Below are positions 26,880-37,010 of a DNA stretch of 64,000 nucleotides, one piece after another. The notes under the pieces were generated by a model. The model made no database searches and had not been told where the DNA came from. It was given only the letters and a program-made list of their open reading frames with translations. The DNA is from Telmatospirillum siberiense. Its GTDB lineage: Bacteria; Pseudomonadota; Alphaproteobacteria; Rhodospirillales; Magnetospirillaceae. The stretch lies in assembly GCF_002845745.1 (NCBI RefSeq), contig NZ_PIUM01000006.1, forward strand, positions 1-64,000, written 5' to 3'. Position numbers and translations under genes: made by a program. How positions within the stretch are numbered: position 1 is the stretch's first letter; each line of letters opens with the position of its first letter.

Positions 26880-28262
26880 ATGTCCGAATTCGATTACGAC
26901 CTTTTCATCGTTGGAGCCGGGTCGGCCGGGGTGCGGGCCGGGCGTCTTGCGGCGACCAGCGGGGCTCGGGTGGCGATCGCCGAGGAAAGGCGCGTCGGCG
27001 GTACCTGCGTGCTGCGCGGCTGCGTGCCGAAGAAACTGCTGGTGATCGGCAGCCATTTCGCCGAGGACTTCGCCGATGCCCCGGCCTACGGCTGGACGGT
27101 GCCGACGCCATCTTTCGACTGGCCGCGCCTGATCGCCGCCAAAAATCGGGAACTCGACCGGCTGCACGGTATCTACCGGCGTCTTCTGTCCGATGCCGGC
27201 GTGACCGTGCTGGAGGGGCGCGCCAAGCTGGCCGGACCGGGGCGGATCGGCCTTGGCTCCCGGACCATTTCCGCCGAGCGGATCATTGTCGCCACCGGCG
27301 GCTGGCCGGTGTTGCCCGACATTCCCGGTATCGGCCATGCCATCACCTCCAACGAGGCGCTCGATCTGCCGGCCTTGCCGAAACGGTTGGCAATCGTCGG
27401 CGGCGGCTATATCGCGGTGGAATTCGCCGGTCTCTTCAATGCGCTGGGTGTCGAGGTGACGTTGTTCACGCGCGGCGATCTGCCTTTGCGCGGTTTCGAT
27501 GAGGATGTCCGACTCACCCTGGCCGAGGAGATGGCCAAGAAGGGGATCGCCATTCGCAGCCGAACCCGTGTGTCGGCCATCGAAAGGGGCGGCGACGGCA
27601 CGCTGCGTCTGGATCTGGTCGATCAGGACGGTTCGGCCGGCCGGGCGTTCGAAGCCGATTGCGTGCTCTACGCCACCGGGCGGCATCCCAACAGCCGGGG
27701 GATCGGTCTTGAGGAAACGGGGGTTGCCGTCGACGAATTGGGGGCGATCCGCGTCGATGAGTTCTCGCAAACCTCGGTGCCGGGAATTTTTGCCTTGGGC
27801 GATGTGACCAACCGGATGGCCCTGACGCCGGTTGCGCTGGCCGAGGCGCGTTGCCTGATCGAAGGTCTTTATCATGGCAGGCCGCGGGCGATGGATTACA
27901 GCCTGGTCCCCTCGGCGGTATTCAGCCAGCCGGCGGTTGCCACGGTGGGTCTCGGAGAGGCTGCCGCGCGCCAGCGTTGGGGCGAGGTCGATATCTATGT
28001 CACCTGGTTCCGTTCTCTGCGCCATACGCTCACCGGCCGCGACGAGCAGGTGATGATGAAGCTGGTGGTCAAGCGCGACGACCAGCGGGTGGTTGGCTGT
28101 CACATGGTCGGCGCGGAGGCGCCCGAAATCGTGCAGGGGTTGGCGGTGGCGTTGACCGCCGGGGCGACGAAGAAGGATTTCGACGCCACCATCGGCATTC
28201 ATCCCACGGTGGCCGAGGAATGGGTGACATTGCGCGAAAAGCGTCCTGAAACCTCTCTGTGA
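26880..28262 (+). CDS. gor: glutathione-disulfide reductase
   Basis: A 460-residue FAD-dependent disulfide reductase that regenerates GSH with NADPH. FAD site: FIVGAGSAGVRAGRLAA. Redox-active disulfide: GGTCVLRGCVPKKLL. NAD(P)-binding motif: IVGGGYIAVEFAG. C-terminal catalytic pair: GIHPTVAEEWVT. The GCVPKK wording and the dimer region are those of Gor rather than lipoamide or mercuric reductase. ATG 26880 follows GGTGGAGGAG. The radical SAM gene starts 15 bases downstream and is probably co-transcribed. Confidence 0.95.
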   Translation: MSEFDYDLFIVGAGSAGVRAGRLAATSGARVAIAEERRVGGTCVLRGCVPKKLLVIGSHFAEDFADAPAYGWTVPTPSFDWPRLIAAKNRELDRLHGIYRRLLSDAGVTVLEGRAKLAGPGRIGLGSRTISAERIIVATGGWPVLPDIPGIGHAITSNEALDLPALPKRLAIVGGGYIAVEFAGLFNALGVEVTLFTRGDLPLRGFDEDVRLTLAEEMAKKGIAIRSRTRVSAIERGGDGTLRLDLVDQDGSAGRAFEADCVLYATGRHPNSRGIGLEETGVAVDELGAIRVDEFSQTSVPGIFALGDVTNRMALTPVALAEARCLIEGLYHGRPRAMDYSLVPSAVFSQPAVATVGLGEAAARQRWGEVDIYVTWFRSLRHTLTGRDEQVMMKLVVKRDDQRVVGCHMVGAEAPEIVQGLAVALTAGATKKDFDATIGIHPTVAEEWVTLREKRPETSL

Positions 28263-28277
28263 TCGGTGAGGATTCGC

Positions 28278-29153
28278 ATGGTCTACGACCAGCCCCTTTA
28301 TCGGCCGCCCTCCGAGGGCGACAATCTGATCGTCCAGGCGACGCTTGGCTGCAGTTTCAATCAATGCAGTTTCTGCGCCATGTACAAGGGCAAGCAGTTC
28401 CATGAGAAGCCGCATGACCAACTGTTTGCCGAGATCGATCATTTGGCGCGGTTGCGGCCGGATGCGCATCGGGTCTTCCTGGCCGATGGCGACGCCTTCG
28501 GTCTGTCCACCGCCGCCTTGCTGGCCATTGCCGACAAATTGGCAGCCTCGTTTCCCGATCTGCGGCGCATTTCAGCCTATGCGACACCCTCGAATCTGCT
28601 GCGCAAGACCCCGGACGAATTGGCGGCTCTGCGGGCAAAACGAGTGAGTCTGGTCTATGTCGGGATCGAATCCGGCTCGGCCGAGGTTTTGCGGCGGGTG
28701 AGCAAGGGGATCGGAGTCTCGCGCCTGGCCGAAGCCCTGGGCAAGGCGCGTGCTGCTGGATTGAAGATTTCGGCGACGGTGATTTTGGGACTGGGCGGGC
28801 GCCGGTGGGCCGGGGATCACGCGGCGGCCACGGCGGATCTGATCAATCTCGCCCCGCCCCATTATCTGTCGACCCTGCAACTGATCCTGCCGCCCGAAGT
28901 CGATAAAAGTTTCCGGTCACGCTGGGAGGATGATTTCGAACCCCAGGACGACCGGGGTATCCTCACCGAACAGCGCTTGCTGATCGCTGGCCTGTCTCCG
29001 CCGGCGCCCGTCATCTTCCGCTCCAACCATGCGTCCAATTGTCTGGCTCTGGCCGGCACGCTTCCCCGCGACCGGGGGCGGTTGCTGGCCGAGATCGACG
29101 GCGCCTTGTCCGATCTGCAACGGCTGCGGCCGGATTGGATGCGCGGGTTGTAG
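28278..29153 (+). CDS. radical SAM protein
   Basis: A 291-residue radical SAM enzyme of unknown reaction. The cluster motif is LGCSFNQCSFCAMYKG (Cx4Cx2C, with the aromatic residue before the last Cys). The SAM/substrate core continues with VFLADGDAF, YVGIESGSAEVLRRVSKG and ISATVILGLGG, typical of the Elp3/MiaB-like half-barrel. It has no TRAM, B12 or SPASM domain. GTG 28266 is possible, but ATG 28278 has GGTGAGG at good spacing. Its position directly behind gor suggests co-expression, without a clear functional link. Confidence 0.85.
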   Translation: MVYDQPLYRPPSEGDNLIVQATLGCSFNQCSFCAMYKGKQFHEKPHDQLFAEIDHLARLRPDAHRVFLADGDAFGLSTAALLAIADKLAASFPDLRRISAYATPSNLLRKTPDELAALRAKRVSLVYVGIESGSAEVLRRVSKGIGVSRLAEALGKARAAGLKISATVILGLGGRRWAGDHAAATADLINLAPPHYLSTLQLILPPEVDKSFRSRWEDDFEPQDDRGILTEQRLLIAGLSPPAPVIFRSNHASNCLALAGTLPRDRGRLLAEIDGALSDLQRLRPDWMRGL

Positions 29154-29162
29154 AGGCGGTTT

Positions 29163-30173
29163 TTAAACGGCCCGAGACGTCCTCCGTGCCGCCGTCGAAC
29201 CGCGGACGACGCAGCGCCCGTTCAGCACCACCTTGCGGATCGGGGCGTCCGGCGTATCGAGCCGTTCGAGCAGCATGGCCATCGCCGTGCGTCCGATCGC
29301 TTCGACCGGCTGTTCGATCACGGTGATGCCGGGGCCGACGAGTTCGGTCCAGCGTTCGTTATCGAAGCCCGCCACGGCAAGATCCCCCGGTATGACGAGG
29401 CCGGCCTCGCGGACCGCCCGGACCACGCCCATCAACAACAAGCCGTTGCTGGCGATGACCGCATCGGGCCGCGCCGCCACGCCCTCGGCGATCCGGCGCC
29501 TGACCTCGGCCTCGGCGGCTTCTGACGTGGGGGGGATGAAGACCGCATCAGGCGTCAGGCCGAACCGGGTCATCGCCGCGATGTAACCATCGTGCCTTTC
29601 GATGCCGGTGGTGCTGGCATTGCCGAACAGACCGATCATTCGACGGTAGCCCTGGGCATGCAGATGCTCGACCAGCATGCCCGCCGAGGCATGGTTGTCG
29701 AGCACCACCGCGTCCTCCTGGCTGCGGTGGCAGGCGCGATCGATCAGCACGGTCGGAAAGCTTTGCGGCGTTTCCGTCATCCGATCCACCGTCTGGCGCG
29801 TCGGCGCGAAGATCACCCCGGTGACGCGCTCCTCTTCCATCAGCCGGAGATAAAGCGCCTCCTTCTCGGGATTTTCGTCCGTGTTGCAAAGAATCACGCG
29901 CAGGCCGGCCTGATAGGCGATGTCCTCGACGGCGCGTCCCACGGCGGTGAAGAACGGGTTGCGAATGTCGGCGACGATCAGCCCGATCGTCTGCGAATGG
30001 CGCGAGCGCAATCGGCGGGCTGAAAGATTGGGACGGTATCCGGTCTTGCGGACCGCCGCCTCGACCTGGGCGCGCAAGGCGTCGCTGACAACAGTCCCGT
30101 TGCCCAGTACGCGCGAGACGGTGGCGGGGGAAACGCCCGCCACACGGGCCACATCCTTGATGCTGACGGTCAT
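29163..30173 (-). CDS. fruR: LacI-family regulator of the fructose operon
   Basis: A 336-residue LacI/GalR repressor. HTH and hinge occupy about 1-60 (SIKDVARVAGVSPATVSRVLG, then YRPNLSARRLRS); a periplasmic-binding-protein-like effector domain follows. It is divergent from fruBKA, and two LacI-type palindromes lie between them. By family rule and position it should repress the fructose PTS and itself, relieved by fructose-1-phosphate or a similar ester. The name fruR is assigned from context; sequence alone shows only the LacI family. Confidence 0.85.
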   Translation of the reverse strand: MTVSIKDVARVAGVSPATVSRVLGNGTVVSDALRAQVEAAVRKTGYRPNLSARRLRSRHSQTIGLIVADIRNPFFTAVGRAVEDIAYQAGLRVILCNTDENPEKEALYLRLMEEERVTGVIFAPTRQTVDRMTETPQSFPTVLIDRACHRSQEDAVVLDNHASAGMLVEHLHAQGYRRMIGLFGNASTTGIERHDGYIAAMTRFGLTPDAVFIPPTSEAAEAEVRRRIAEGVAARPDAVIASNGLLLMGVVRAVREAGLVIPGDLAVAGFDNERWTELVGPGITVIEQPVEAIGRTAMAMLLERLDTPDAPIRKVVLNGRCVVRGSTAARRTSRAV

Positions 30174-30192
30174 CGGCTTTCGAGCATGTTTA

Positions 30193-30206
30193 TGAAAACG
30201 TTCTCA
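30193..30206. promoter_or_regulatory. LacI-type operator near fruR start
   Basis: TGAAAACGTTCTCA, a near-palindrome with the central CG of LacI/FruR operators. It lies 20 bases upstream of the fruR start codon and would suit autoregulation. It shares its half-sites with 30303-30316. Confidence 0.75.
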
Positions 30207-30302
30207 GGATATCAATCATATAGTGACCTCATTATGGCCAAGAGAGAGTTTTTGGCAACCATAACTTAACTAAAACAAAGAGAATCCTCTTGACGATGTT
30301 TG

Positions 30303-30316
30303 TGAAATCGTTTTCA
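30303..30316. promoter_or_regulatory. LacI-type operator near fruB start
   Basis: TGAAATCGTTTTCA, 33 bases upstream of fruB. The distance to the first operator, centre to centre, is 110 bases, so looping between the two is possible. Confidence 0.75.
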
Positions 30317-30348
30317 TTGATAAACAAAAATCATTATGGGAGGTTCGC

Positions 30349-32856
30349 ATGTCCCCAACCGTGGCCGACGCCTTCGTGGCGAACGAGCTCATCCGTCTGG
30401 CGGCTACCCCGGTCAGCAAGGAAGCGGCCATCCGCGAAGCCTGTCAGCTCTTGATCGCCGCCGGCTGTGTCGAGCCGGGCTATGAAGCCAGCATGATCAG
30501 CCGCGAAGCGGTGGCGAATACCTTCCTCGGTCATGGCGTGTCCATTCCCCACGGGCTTGGCGAGGATCGCGGTCTCGTTCGCCGCGATGGCCTCGCGGTG
30601 TTGCAGATTCCCGGCGGCATCGAATGGAACCCCGGCCAGACGGCGAAGCTGGTCGTCGCCATCGCCGCCCGTTCCGACAGCCATATCACCATCCTTCGCC
30701 GGCTGACCCGGCTGATCCAGGATGATGCCCGCCTCGAAAGGCTGTTCGTCGCCACCGACGCCGGCGAACTGGTCGAGGCGCTGACCCAGGATGAGGCCAC
30801 CGTGGCGGCGACCGCGCCGGCCGTCGATCTTCCGGAACATTTCACCTGGGCAGTCGAATATCCCGTCGGACTACATGCGCGGCCGGCGGCGGTCTGGGTG
30901 GAGGCCGCCCGCGGTTCGGGCGTGCGCATCCAGGTTCGCCATGGCGGAGAAATCGCCGACGCGCGCAATCTCGTCGCCCTGCTCCAGCTTGGATTGCGCG
31001 CTGGCGACAGCGTCACCATTTCGGCGGACGGCGAGCAGGCCGCGACGGCGCTCGCGCGGTTTCGGTCGGTCATTACCGGCCTGACGGCGCAGGAAAAGGC
31101 CGATGCGGCGAAAGCCGCCGAACGGGCCGAGGTTCCGGTGAACGGCTGGGTTCCATCCGGCGCGCCGCGGGCGATCGTGGGTATCGGGGCGAGCCCCGGC
31201 ATCGCGATCGGCGTCGTGCATCTGTTGACCGCGGCCCAGGACGACATCCCCGATGTGCCCGTGCAACTCTCCGAAGGCGGCAATCTGCTGCATGAGGCGC
31301 TGATCGTCACCCGCCAGCAAATGGTCGCCTTGGTCGACGATACGACGCGCCGCCTGGGGGCCGCCGACGCCGCGATTTTCAAGGCACAGGGCGAACTGCT
31401 GAACGACAGCGACCTGATCACGCTGACATGCCAGCTGATGGTCGAGGGGCACGGTGTCGCCTGGTCATGGAACCAGGCCGTCGAACGGATGGCATCGCGC
31501 CTGACCGCCTTGGGAAATCCCGTGCTGGCGGCGCGCGCCGCCGATCTGCGTGATGTCGGGCGCCGGGTTCTCAGCCGGCTTCATCCAGTCTTGAAAACCG
31601 GGTCATTGACCGATGTGCCCGACCATCCCTGCATCATCGTGGCGAACGATCTCTCTCCGTCCGATACCGCCGGCCTCGATAAGGACCGCGTGATCGGCCT
31701 CGCCACCGCCCTGGGCGGTCCCACCTCCCATACGGCCATTCTCGCCCGCACGCTGGGCCTTCCCGCGATCGTTGCCGGCGGGGCGGGTCTGCTGGACGTC
31801 GCCAACGGCACGCCGGCGATCATCGATGGACAGACCGGCCGCCTCTATCTCTCGCCGTCGGAGGCGGATCTCGTCTCGGCCAAGTCCTGGATCGCCGAGC
31901 GCGCCCGCCGCCGCGCCACCGAGGAGGCCGAGCGCGGCCTGCCGGCGCGCACGAGCGACGGCCATGTCGTGGCCATCGGCGCCAACGTCAATCGTCCCGA
32001 CCAGGTTCCCCTTGCCTTGCGCGAAGGTGGCGAGGGCGTCGGCCTGATGCGCACCGAATTCCTGTTTCTCGAACGCGATACCCCTCCCTCGGAAGACGAG
32101 CAGTTCGAAACCTACCGGGGCATGATCGACGCGCTGGACGGCCGGCCGCTGATCGTTCGCGCCCTTGATATCGGCGGCGACAAGCAGGTGGCGCATCTGC
32201 ATCTTCCGCACGAGGAAAATCCGTTTCTCGGGGTCCGCGGCGCGCGGCTCCTGTTGCGCCGGCCCGATCTGCTCGATCCGCAGTTGCGCGCGCTCTATCG
32301 CGCGGCGGCGGGCGGCGGCGATCTGTCGATCATGTTTCCGATGGTGACCTCGGTGGGCGAAGTCTCGGCGTTGCGGGCGGCTTGCGAGCGGATCCGGAGC
32401 GAACTCGGGGCGCCTTGCGTTCCTCTTGGCATCATGATCGAGGTTCCGGCGGCGGCCATTCAGGCCGACAGCCTGGCGGCCCATGTCGACTTCTTTTCCA
32501 TCGGCACCAACGACCTGACCCAATACACGCTGGCCATTGATCGTCAGAATCCCGACCTCGCGGCCGAGGCGGATAGCCTGCATCCCGCGGTGTTGCGCCT
32601 GATCCGGCAGACCGTCGAAGGTGCCGCGCGGCACAAGCGCTGGGTGGGCGTCTGCGGCGGCATCGCCGGGGATCCGTTCGGCGCCGCCTTGCTGGCCGGC
32701 CTGGGCGTCAATGAGCTTTCCATGACGCCCCGCGATATTCCCGCGGTGAAGGCGCGGCTTCGCGGCTGTGAATTGTCGGCGCTGCGCGCGCTCGCCGAAC
32801 GGGCGTTGGCCGTCGAAACCGCCCAGCAGGTCCGCGCCCTGGATTCCCTGTCATGA
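30349..32856 (+). CDS. fruB: multiphosphoryl transfer protein: EIIA(Fru)-HPr-EI
   Basis: An 835-residue three-domain PTS protein carrying phosphate from PEP to the fructose permease. EIIA (about 1-150) has H68 in HGVSIPHG. HPr (about 165-250) has H176 in PVGLHARPAAVW. Enzyme I (about 275-835) has H461 in GGPTSHTAILARTLGLPAIV, the PEP-binding region LMRTEFLFLERD and the C-terminal FFSIGTNDLTQYTLA and GVCGGIAGD. The cell can therefore run this pathway without a separate ptsH/ptsI. GGGAGG precedes ATG 30349. It overlaps fruK by ATGA. Confidence 0.97.
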   Translation: MSPTVADAFVANELIRLAATPVSKEAAIREACQLLIAAGCVEPGYEASMISREAVANTFLGHGVSIPHGLGEDRGLVRRDGLAVLQIPGGIEWNPGQTAKLVVAIAARSDSHITILRRLTRLIQDDARLERLFVATDAGELVEALTQDEATVAATAPAVDLPEHFTWAVEYPVGLHARPAAVWVEAARGSGVRIQVRHGGEIADARNLVALLQLGLRAGDSVTISADGEQAATALARFRSVITGLTAQEKADAAKAAERAEVPVNGWVPSGAPRAIVGIGASPGIAIGVVHLLTAAQDDIPDVPVQLSEGGNLLHEALIVTRQQMVALVDDTTRRLGAADAAIFKAQGELLNDSDLITLTCQLMVEGHGVAWSWNQAVERMASRLTALGNPVLAARAADLRDVGRRVLSRLHPVLKTGSLTDVPDHPCIIVANDLSPSDTAGLDKDRVIGLATALGGPTSHTAILARTLGLPAIVAGGAGLLDVANGTPAIIDGQTGRLYLSPSEADLVSAKSWIAERARRRATEEAERGLPARTSDGHVVAIGANVNRPDQVPLALREGGEGVGLMRTEFLFLERDTPPSEDEQFETYRGMIDALDGRPLIVRALDIGGDKQVAHLHLPHEENPFLGVRGARLLLRRPDLLDPQLRALYRAAAGGGDLSIMFPMVTSVGEVSALRAACERIRSELGAPCVPLGIMIEVPAAAIQADSLAAHVDFFSIGTNDLTQYTLAIDRQNPDLAAEADSLHPAVLRLIRQTVEGAARHKRWVGVCGGIAGDPFGAALLAGLGVNELSMTPRDIPAVKARLRGCELSALRALAERALAVETAQQVRALDSLS

Positions 32857-33806
32857 AGCCCCCCGTCGTTACGGTTACGCTCAATCCGGCGATCGATCAG
32901 ACCATCACGCTGGACAGGCTGCGGCCGGGATCGGTGCATCGCGCCCGCGCCGTGCGTTTCGATGCCGGCGGCAAGGGGGTGAATGTCGCCAGTTGTCTGG
33001 CCGACTGGGGCGTGCCGGTGAGCGCGGCCGGTATTCTGGGCAAAGACAACGACGGCCTGTTCAAGGCGCTGTTCGCCGCCAAGAACATCGACGATCGTTT
33101 CGTCAGGACGGCCGGCGATACCCGCGTGAACATCAAGCTCGTGCATGACGGCGATACCACCGACATCAATTTGCCCGGTCTCGAGATCACGCCGGATGTT
33201 TTTGCCGCGGTGACCACTTCCGTTCTCTCGCTGGTGAGGAAAGGCTCTTTGGCGGTGCTTGCCGGCAGTCTGCCGGCCGGGACCGACGTCGGCATCTACA
33301 GGGAGCTGACGGCGGCGCTCTCCGGTCGCGGCGCGCGCGTCCTGCTCGATACCAGCGGCGCGCCGATGAAGGCGGCGCTCGCCGATGGGGTCCGTCTTCT
33401 TCCCTACTGCGTAAAACCCAATCGTGCCGAACTGGAGGGCTGGATCGGACATCCTCTGCCCGACATGGCCAGCCTCGTCGGGGCGGCCCGGGTGCTGTTG
33501 GCGCGCGGGGTCCGGCTTGTGGTCGTCTCGCTGGGCGAGGAGGGGGCTCTGTTCGTGTCGGACGCCGCCACTCTGCAAGCGTCCCTGTCCGCCGTCGCCT
33601 GCGCCAGCACCGTGGGCGCCGGAGACGCCATGGTCGCCGGAATCGTCGCAGCATCGCGCGACGAGGCGGCTCTGGAGGACATCGCACGCCTCGCGACCGC
33701 CTTCGCCGTCAGCAAACTGGGTCAGGCCGGTCCCAATTTACCGCCCCGCTGGGAGGTCGAGGCCCGCGCGGCGGATGTGACCATCATTCCATTGAACGAC
33801 CTTTAG
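32853..33806 (+). CDS. fruK: 1-phosphofructokinase
   Basis: A 317-residue PfkB-family kinase converting fructose-1-phosphate to fructose-1,6-bisphosphate. Signature 1 is GGKGVNVASCLADWG; signature 2 with the catalytic Asp is STVGAGDAMVAGIV. The N-terminal TLNPAIDQTI is typical of FruK. ATG 32853 overlaps the fruB stop, so it is translationally coupled. It sits between the phosphotransfer protein and the permease, as in classic fruBKA operons. Confidence 0.96.
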   Translation: MKPPVVTVTLNPAIDQTITLDRLRPGSVHRARAVRFDAGGKGVNVASCLADWGVPVSAAGILGKDNDGLFKALFAAKNIDDRFVRTAGDTRVNIKLVHDGDTTDINLPGLEITPDVFAAVTTSVLSLVRKGSLAVLAGSLPAGTDVGIYRELTAALSGRGARVLLDTSGAPMKAALADGVRLLPYCVKPNRAELEGWIGHPLPDMASLVGAARVLLARGVRLVVVSLGEEGALFVSDAATLQASLSAVACASTVGAGDAMVAGIVAASRDEAALEDIARLATAFAVSKLGQAGPNLPPRWEVEARAADVTIIPLNDL

Positions 33807-33848
33807 CCGCGGGCAAGCGGCAGGCGCAGATCTGCCGAGGAGGAAACA

Positions 33849-35552
33849 ATGACGGACCTGGTAGCGTCGATAACGGCCGGAGATGTGACCGTGGCGGGCG
33901 TTCTTGCCGCCGAAGCGCTCAAAAGCGCAGCGGCGTCGCGGAGGCGTTCGATCGAAATCGAGGTGCGCACCGCCGAGGGGGTGCTGAACCCGCTCGGACA
34001 GACACAGATCAGCGGGGCCAAGGCCCTGTTGCTGATTGGTCCCGGCAAGGCCGACGATCCTCGTTTTTCCGGAATTCCCCAGGTGACTGCGACGGTCGGC
34101 GATGTTTTGGCCGATGCGGGGGCGGTGCTGGATCGTGTCGGCGAAGGAGCCGGCGGGACCGATGCGCCCGCCCGGAAAATCGTCGCCATCACCTCCTGCC
34201 CGACGGGTATCGCCCACACCTTCATGGCGGCCGAGGGAATCACCCAGGCCGCGGCGGCCTTGGGCTTCGTCGTGCGCGTCGAGACGCAAGGCTCGGTCGG
34301 CGCGCAGAACACCCTGACGGATGCCGAAATCGCCGAGGCGGATGTCGTCCTGATCGCCGCCGACAAACAGGTCGAATTGAGCCGGTTCGCCGGCAAGCGG
34401 GTATTCCAAAGCGGGACCAAGGCCGCGATCAACGATGGCAAGGCACTGATCAATCGCGCGCTTGCCGAGGCGGCTTTGCAGGAAGGTTCGACAGCGAAGA
34501 AGGCGGCAGGCGGCAGCGCCGCCGGCAAGGTCGGGCCTTATAAGCATCTGATGACCGGCGTTTCCTTCATGCTGCCCTTCATCACCGCGGGCGGCCTGCT
34601 GATCGCGCTGGCCTTCGCGCTTGGCGGCATCTACGCCTACGATCCCGCGCAGAGCAGTCCGCTGGCCTATGCGCTGTTCCAGATCGGTGGAAAATCGGCC
34701 TTCGTGCTGATCGTGCCGGCATTGGCCGGCTATATCGCATTCTCGATCGCCGATCGTCCGGGCATCGCGCCGGGCATGATCGGCGGCATGCTGGCCTCCA
34801 ATCTCGGTGCGGGATTCCTGGGCGGAATCGCCGCCGGCTTCATCGCCGGCTACGGAACCGCCTGGTTCAACCGCCATATCAAGCTTCATCGCAATCTCGA
34901 AGGCCTGAAGCCCGTTCTGATCCTGCCGCTGCTGGGCTCGCTGCTGACCGGGTTGCTGATGATCTTTCTGGTTGGAACGCCGGTTGCCAACCTGCTCGCC
35001 TTCCTCACCGAATGGCTCAAGGGCATGCAGGGAACGAGCGCCGTTCTGCTGGGCCTGCTGATCGGTGGGATGATGGCCTTCGACATGGGCGGGCCCGTCA
35101 ACAAGGCCGCCTACGCCTTTTCCACGGGGCTTCTGGCAAGTCAGATCTATACGCCGATGGCCGCCGCAATGGCCGCCGGCATGACGCCGCCCCTGGCGCT
35201 GGCGCTCGCCACCCGGCTGTTCCCGGGACGCTTCACCCATGATGAGCGCGAAGCCAGCGGCGCCGCCGGCATCCTCGGCCTCGCCTTCATCACCGAAGGC
35301 GCCATTCCCTTCGCCGCGCGCGATCCCTTCCGGGTCATTCCGGCGAACATGGCGGGCTCCGCCGTCGCCGGCGCGATTTCCATGGTGGTGGGGGTAGAAT
35401 TGAAGGTGCCGCATGGCGGCGTCTTCGTTCTGCCGATTCCCAATGCCGTCACCCATCTCGGCCTCTATGTCGTCGCCCTGGCGGCTGGAACGGCGGTCAG
35501 CGCCTTGGCGCTTGGACTTCTGAAAAAACCAATTCAAGACGGCGTCGTTTGA
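33849..35552 (+). CDS. fruA: PTS fructose transporter subunit EIIBC
   Basis: A 567-residue permease. An N-terminal degenerate EIIB' domain (about 1-100) precedes the active EIIB domain, which has phospho-Cys C117 in [18 protein letters not shown]. The EIIC membrane domain (about 225-567) shows eight or more hydrophobic segments, including [20 protein letters not shown] and the substrate loop [15 protein letters not shown]. Fructose is imported and phosphorylated to fructose-1-phosphate. GAGGAGGAAACA precedes ATG 33849. Confidence 0.96.
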   Translation: MTDLVASITAGDVTVAGVLAAEALKSAAASRRRSIEIEVRTAEGVLNPLGQTQISGAKALLLIGPGKADDPRFSGIPQVTATVGDVLADAGAVLDRVGEGAGGTDAPARKIVAITSCPTGIAHTFMAAEGITQAAAALGFVVRVETQGSVGAQNTLTDAEIAEADVVLIAADKQVELSRFAGKRVFQSGTKAAINDGKALINRALAEAALQEGSTAKKAAGGSAAGKVGPYKHLMTGVSFMLPFITAGGLLIALAFALGGIYAYDPAQSSPLAYALFQIGGKSAFVLIVPALAGYIAFSIADRPGIAPGMIGGMLASNLGAGFLGGIAAGFIAGYGTAWFNRHIKLHRNLEGLKPVLILPLLGSLLTGLLMIFLVGTPVANLLAFLTEWLKGMQGTSAVLLGLLIGGMMAFDMGGPVNKAAYAFSTGLLASQIYTPMAAAMAAGMTPPLALALATRLFPGRFTHDEREASGAAGILGLAFITEGAIPFAARDPFRVIPANMAGSAVAGAISMVVGVELKVPHGGVFVLPIPNAVTHLGLYVVALAAGTAVSALALGLLKKPIQDGVV

Positions 35553-35636
35553 GGAAAAGACGTCCTGCGATCAACAGGAACGGCAACTTACGATTATCGC
35601 AAATAATAAAATAAAACGGCCAACGGAGTGAACGTT

Positions 35637-36821
35637 ATGAAGAAGGTCATGTTGTCGGTGAGTATATCGGCCTTGCTGTTCTCGGCGTCCGCCTTTGCCA
35701 AGGATTTCGTCCTGACCGACGTCGCCGGTAATATCGAAGAGGCCAATTGGCAAACCACCAGCGGAGAACTGGGGCTGACGGATGCACAGCCTTTCAGCGT
35801 CACCAAGAAAACGCTGCATGGCGGCAAGCAGGAAGGCAGCACGCTGATCACCATTGAGACAAAAGATCTGCAGGTCTCGCTGATTCCAACCCGCGGCATG
35901 AACATTCTTGAAATCAAAAGCGGCGATGTGCGCTTTGGCTGGACCTCGCCGGTCGATGAAATCGTCAATCCCGCCTTCATCAATCTGGAGATGCGCAACG
36001 GCGTCGGCTGGCTGGACGGCTTCAACGAAATGATGGTTCGTTGCGGATACGAATGGACCGGTCATCCGGGACGGGAAAACGACAGACTGACGAGTTTGCA
36101 CGGCCGGGCTGGAAATACCCCCGCCTCCAAGGTTGTCGTCAGCATTGACGATGCGGCGCCCCATACCATCCATGTCAGGGGATTGCTGAAAGAAAACACC
36201 TTTAAACTCAGCGCTCTCGAAACATGGACGGAACTGTCGGTCACCCCGGGCGTGAAGGCCGTGAAAATCCATGATGAATTGACCAATAACAGTGACTACG
36301 ACCGCAACTACCAGATCATCTACCACAGCAATTTCGGGACCCCGATCCTGGAAGAGGGGGCGAAGTTCGTGGCGCCCGTCAAAGAGATCTCGCCGTTCAA
36401 TGATTATGCGAAGAAGGGTCTGAAAGACTGGCAGACCTATCTTGGGCCGACCAAAGGCTATGACGAGATGGTCTTCAACCTGGTTCCCTATGCGGACAAA
36501 GACGGCCGGACCATCGCCATGATCCATAACAAGGCGGCCGATCGCGGCATCGCCGTAGGTTTCGATACCAGGCAATTGCCGGTTCTGACGTTGTGGAAAA
36601 ACACCGACACCCTGAAACAGGGGTACGTCTCCGGCATCGAGCCCGGTACCAGCTATGCCTATCCGCGTCAGATCGAACGCAAACAGGGCCGTGTTAAGAC
36701 GCTGGCGGCCGACGGCCGACAGTCATTCGATCTGGAATATCGCATTCTGACCACTTCGGAAGAAGTGAAGGGTATCGACTCTGAAATAACTGCCATCACA
36801 TCAGGTCAAAAAACAAACTGA
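35637..36821 (+). CDS. secreted DUF4432/aldose-epimerase-like protein
   Basis: A 394-residue protein with a clear signal peptide (MKKVMLSVSISALLFSASAFA, cut after AFA), so it is periplasmic. The mature part matches the galactose-mutarotase fold of DUF4432: LIPTRGMNILEIKSGDVRFGW, WLDGFNEMMVRCGYEWTG, HGRAGNTPA and the late SYAYPRQIERKQGRV. It could interconvert sugar anomers or isomers before uptake. ATG 35637 is preferred over GTG 35628, since CGGAG sits eight bases upstream. It follows fruA by 84 bases on the same strand and probably belongs to the fru regulon. Confidence 0.78.
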   Translation: MKKVMLSVSISALLFSASAFAKDFVLTDVAGNIEEANWQTTSGELGLTDAQPFSVTKKTLHGGKQEGSTLITIETKDLQVSLIPTRGMNILEIKSGDVRFGWTSPVDEIVNPAFINLEMRNGVGWLDGFNEMMVRCGYEWTGHPGRENDRLTSLHGRAGNTPASKVVVSIDDAAPHTIHVRGLLKENTFKLSALETWTELSVTPGVKAVKIHDELTNNSDYDRNYQIIYHSNFGTPILEEGAKFVAPVKEISPFNDYAKKGLKDWQTYLGPTKGYDEMVFNLVPYADKDGRTIAMIHNKAADRGIAVGFDTRQLPVLTLWKNTDTLKQGYVSGIEPGTSYAYPRQIERKQGRVKTLAADGRQSFDLEYRILTTSEEVKGIDSEITAITSGQKTN

Positions 36822-37010
36822 TAAACCAGTCGATCGCCAAAGAGTAACAGCTTTATATGAACGGTATGACTTTTATAGTCATGTCGTTTGACCGTCATAA
36901 TTTTATCCGGCCTCGCCGGAAGTTACAAAACTGTGCGCAAGGCGCGGCAGATGCCACACATCTGTCCGCAGTCTTCAAATGACCTTCCGCATGGCGCAAG
37001 GAGAAAAGAA

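Noticed and set aside
26631-28469. 612-codon minus-strand frame across gor
   Set aside because: Shadow of gor; no domain, composition typical of antisense high-GC frames.
33738-35537. 599-codon minus-strand frame across fruA
   Set aside because: Antisense to a clearly recognised permease; no family resemblance.
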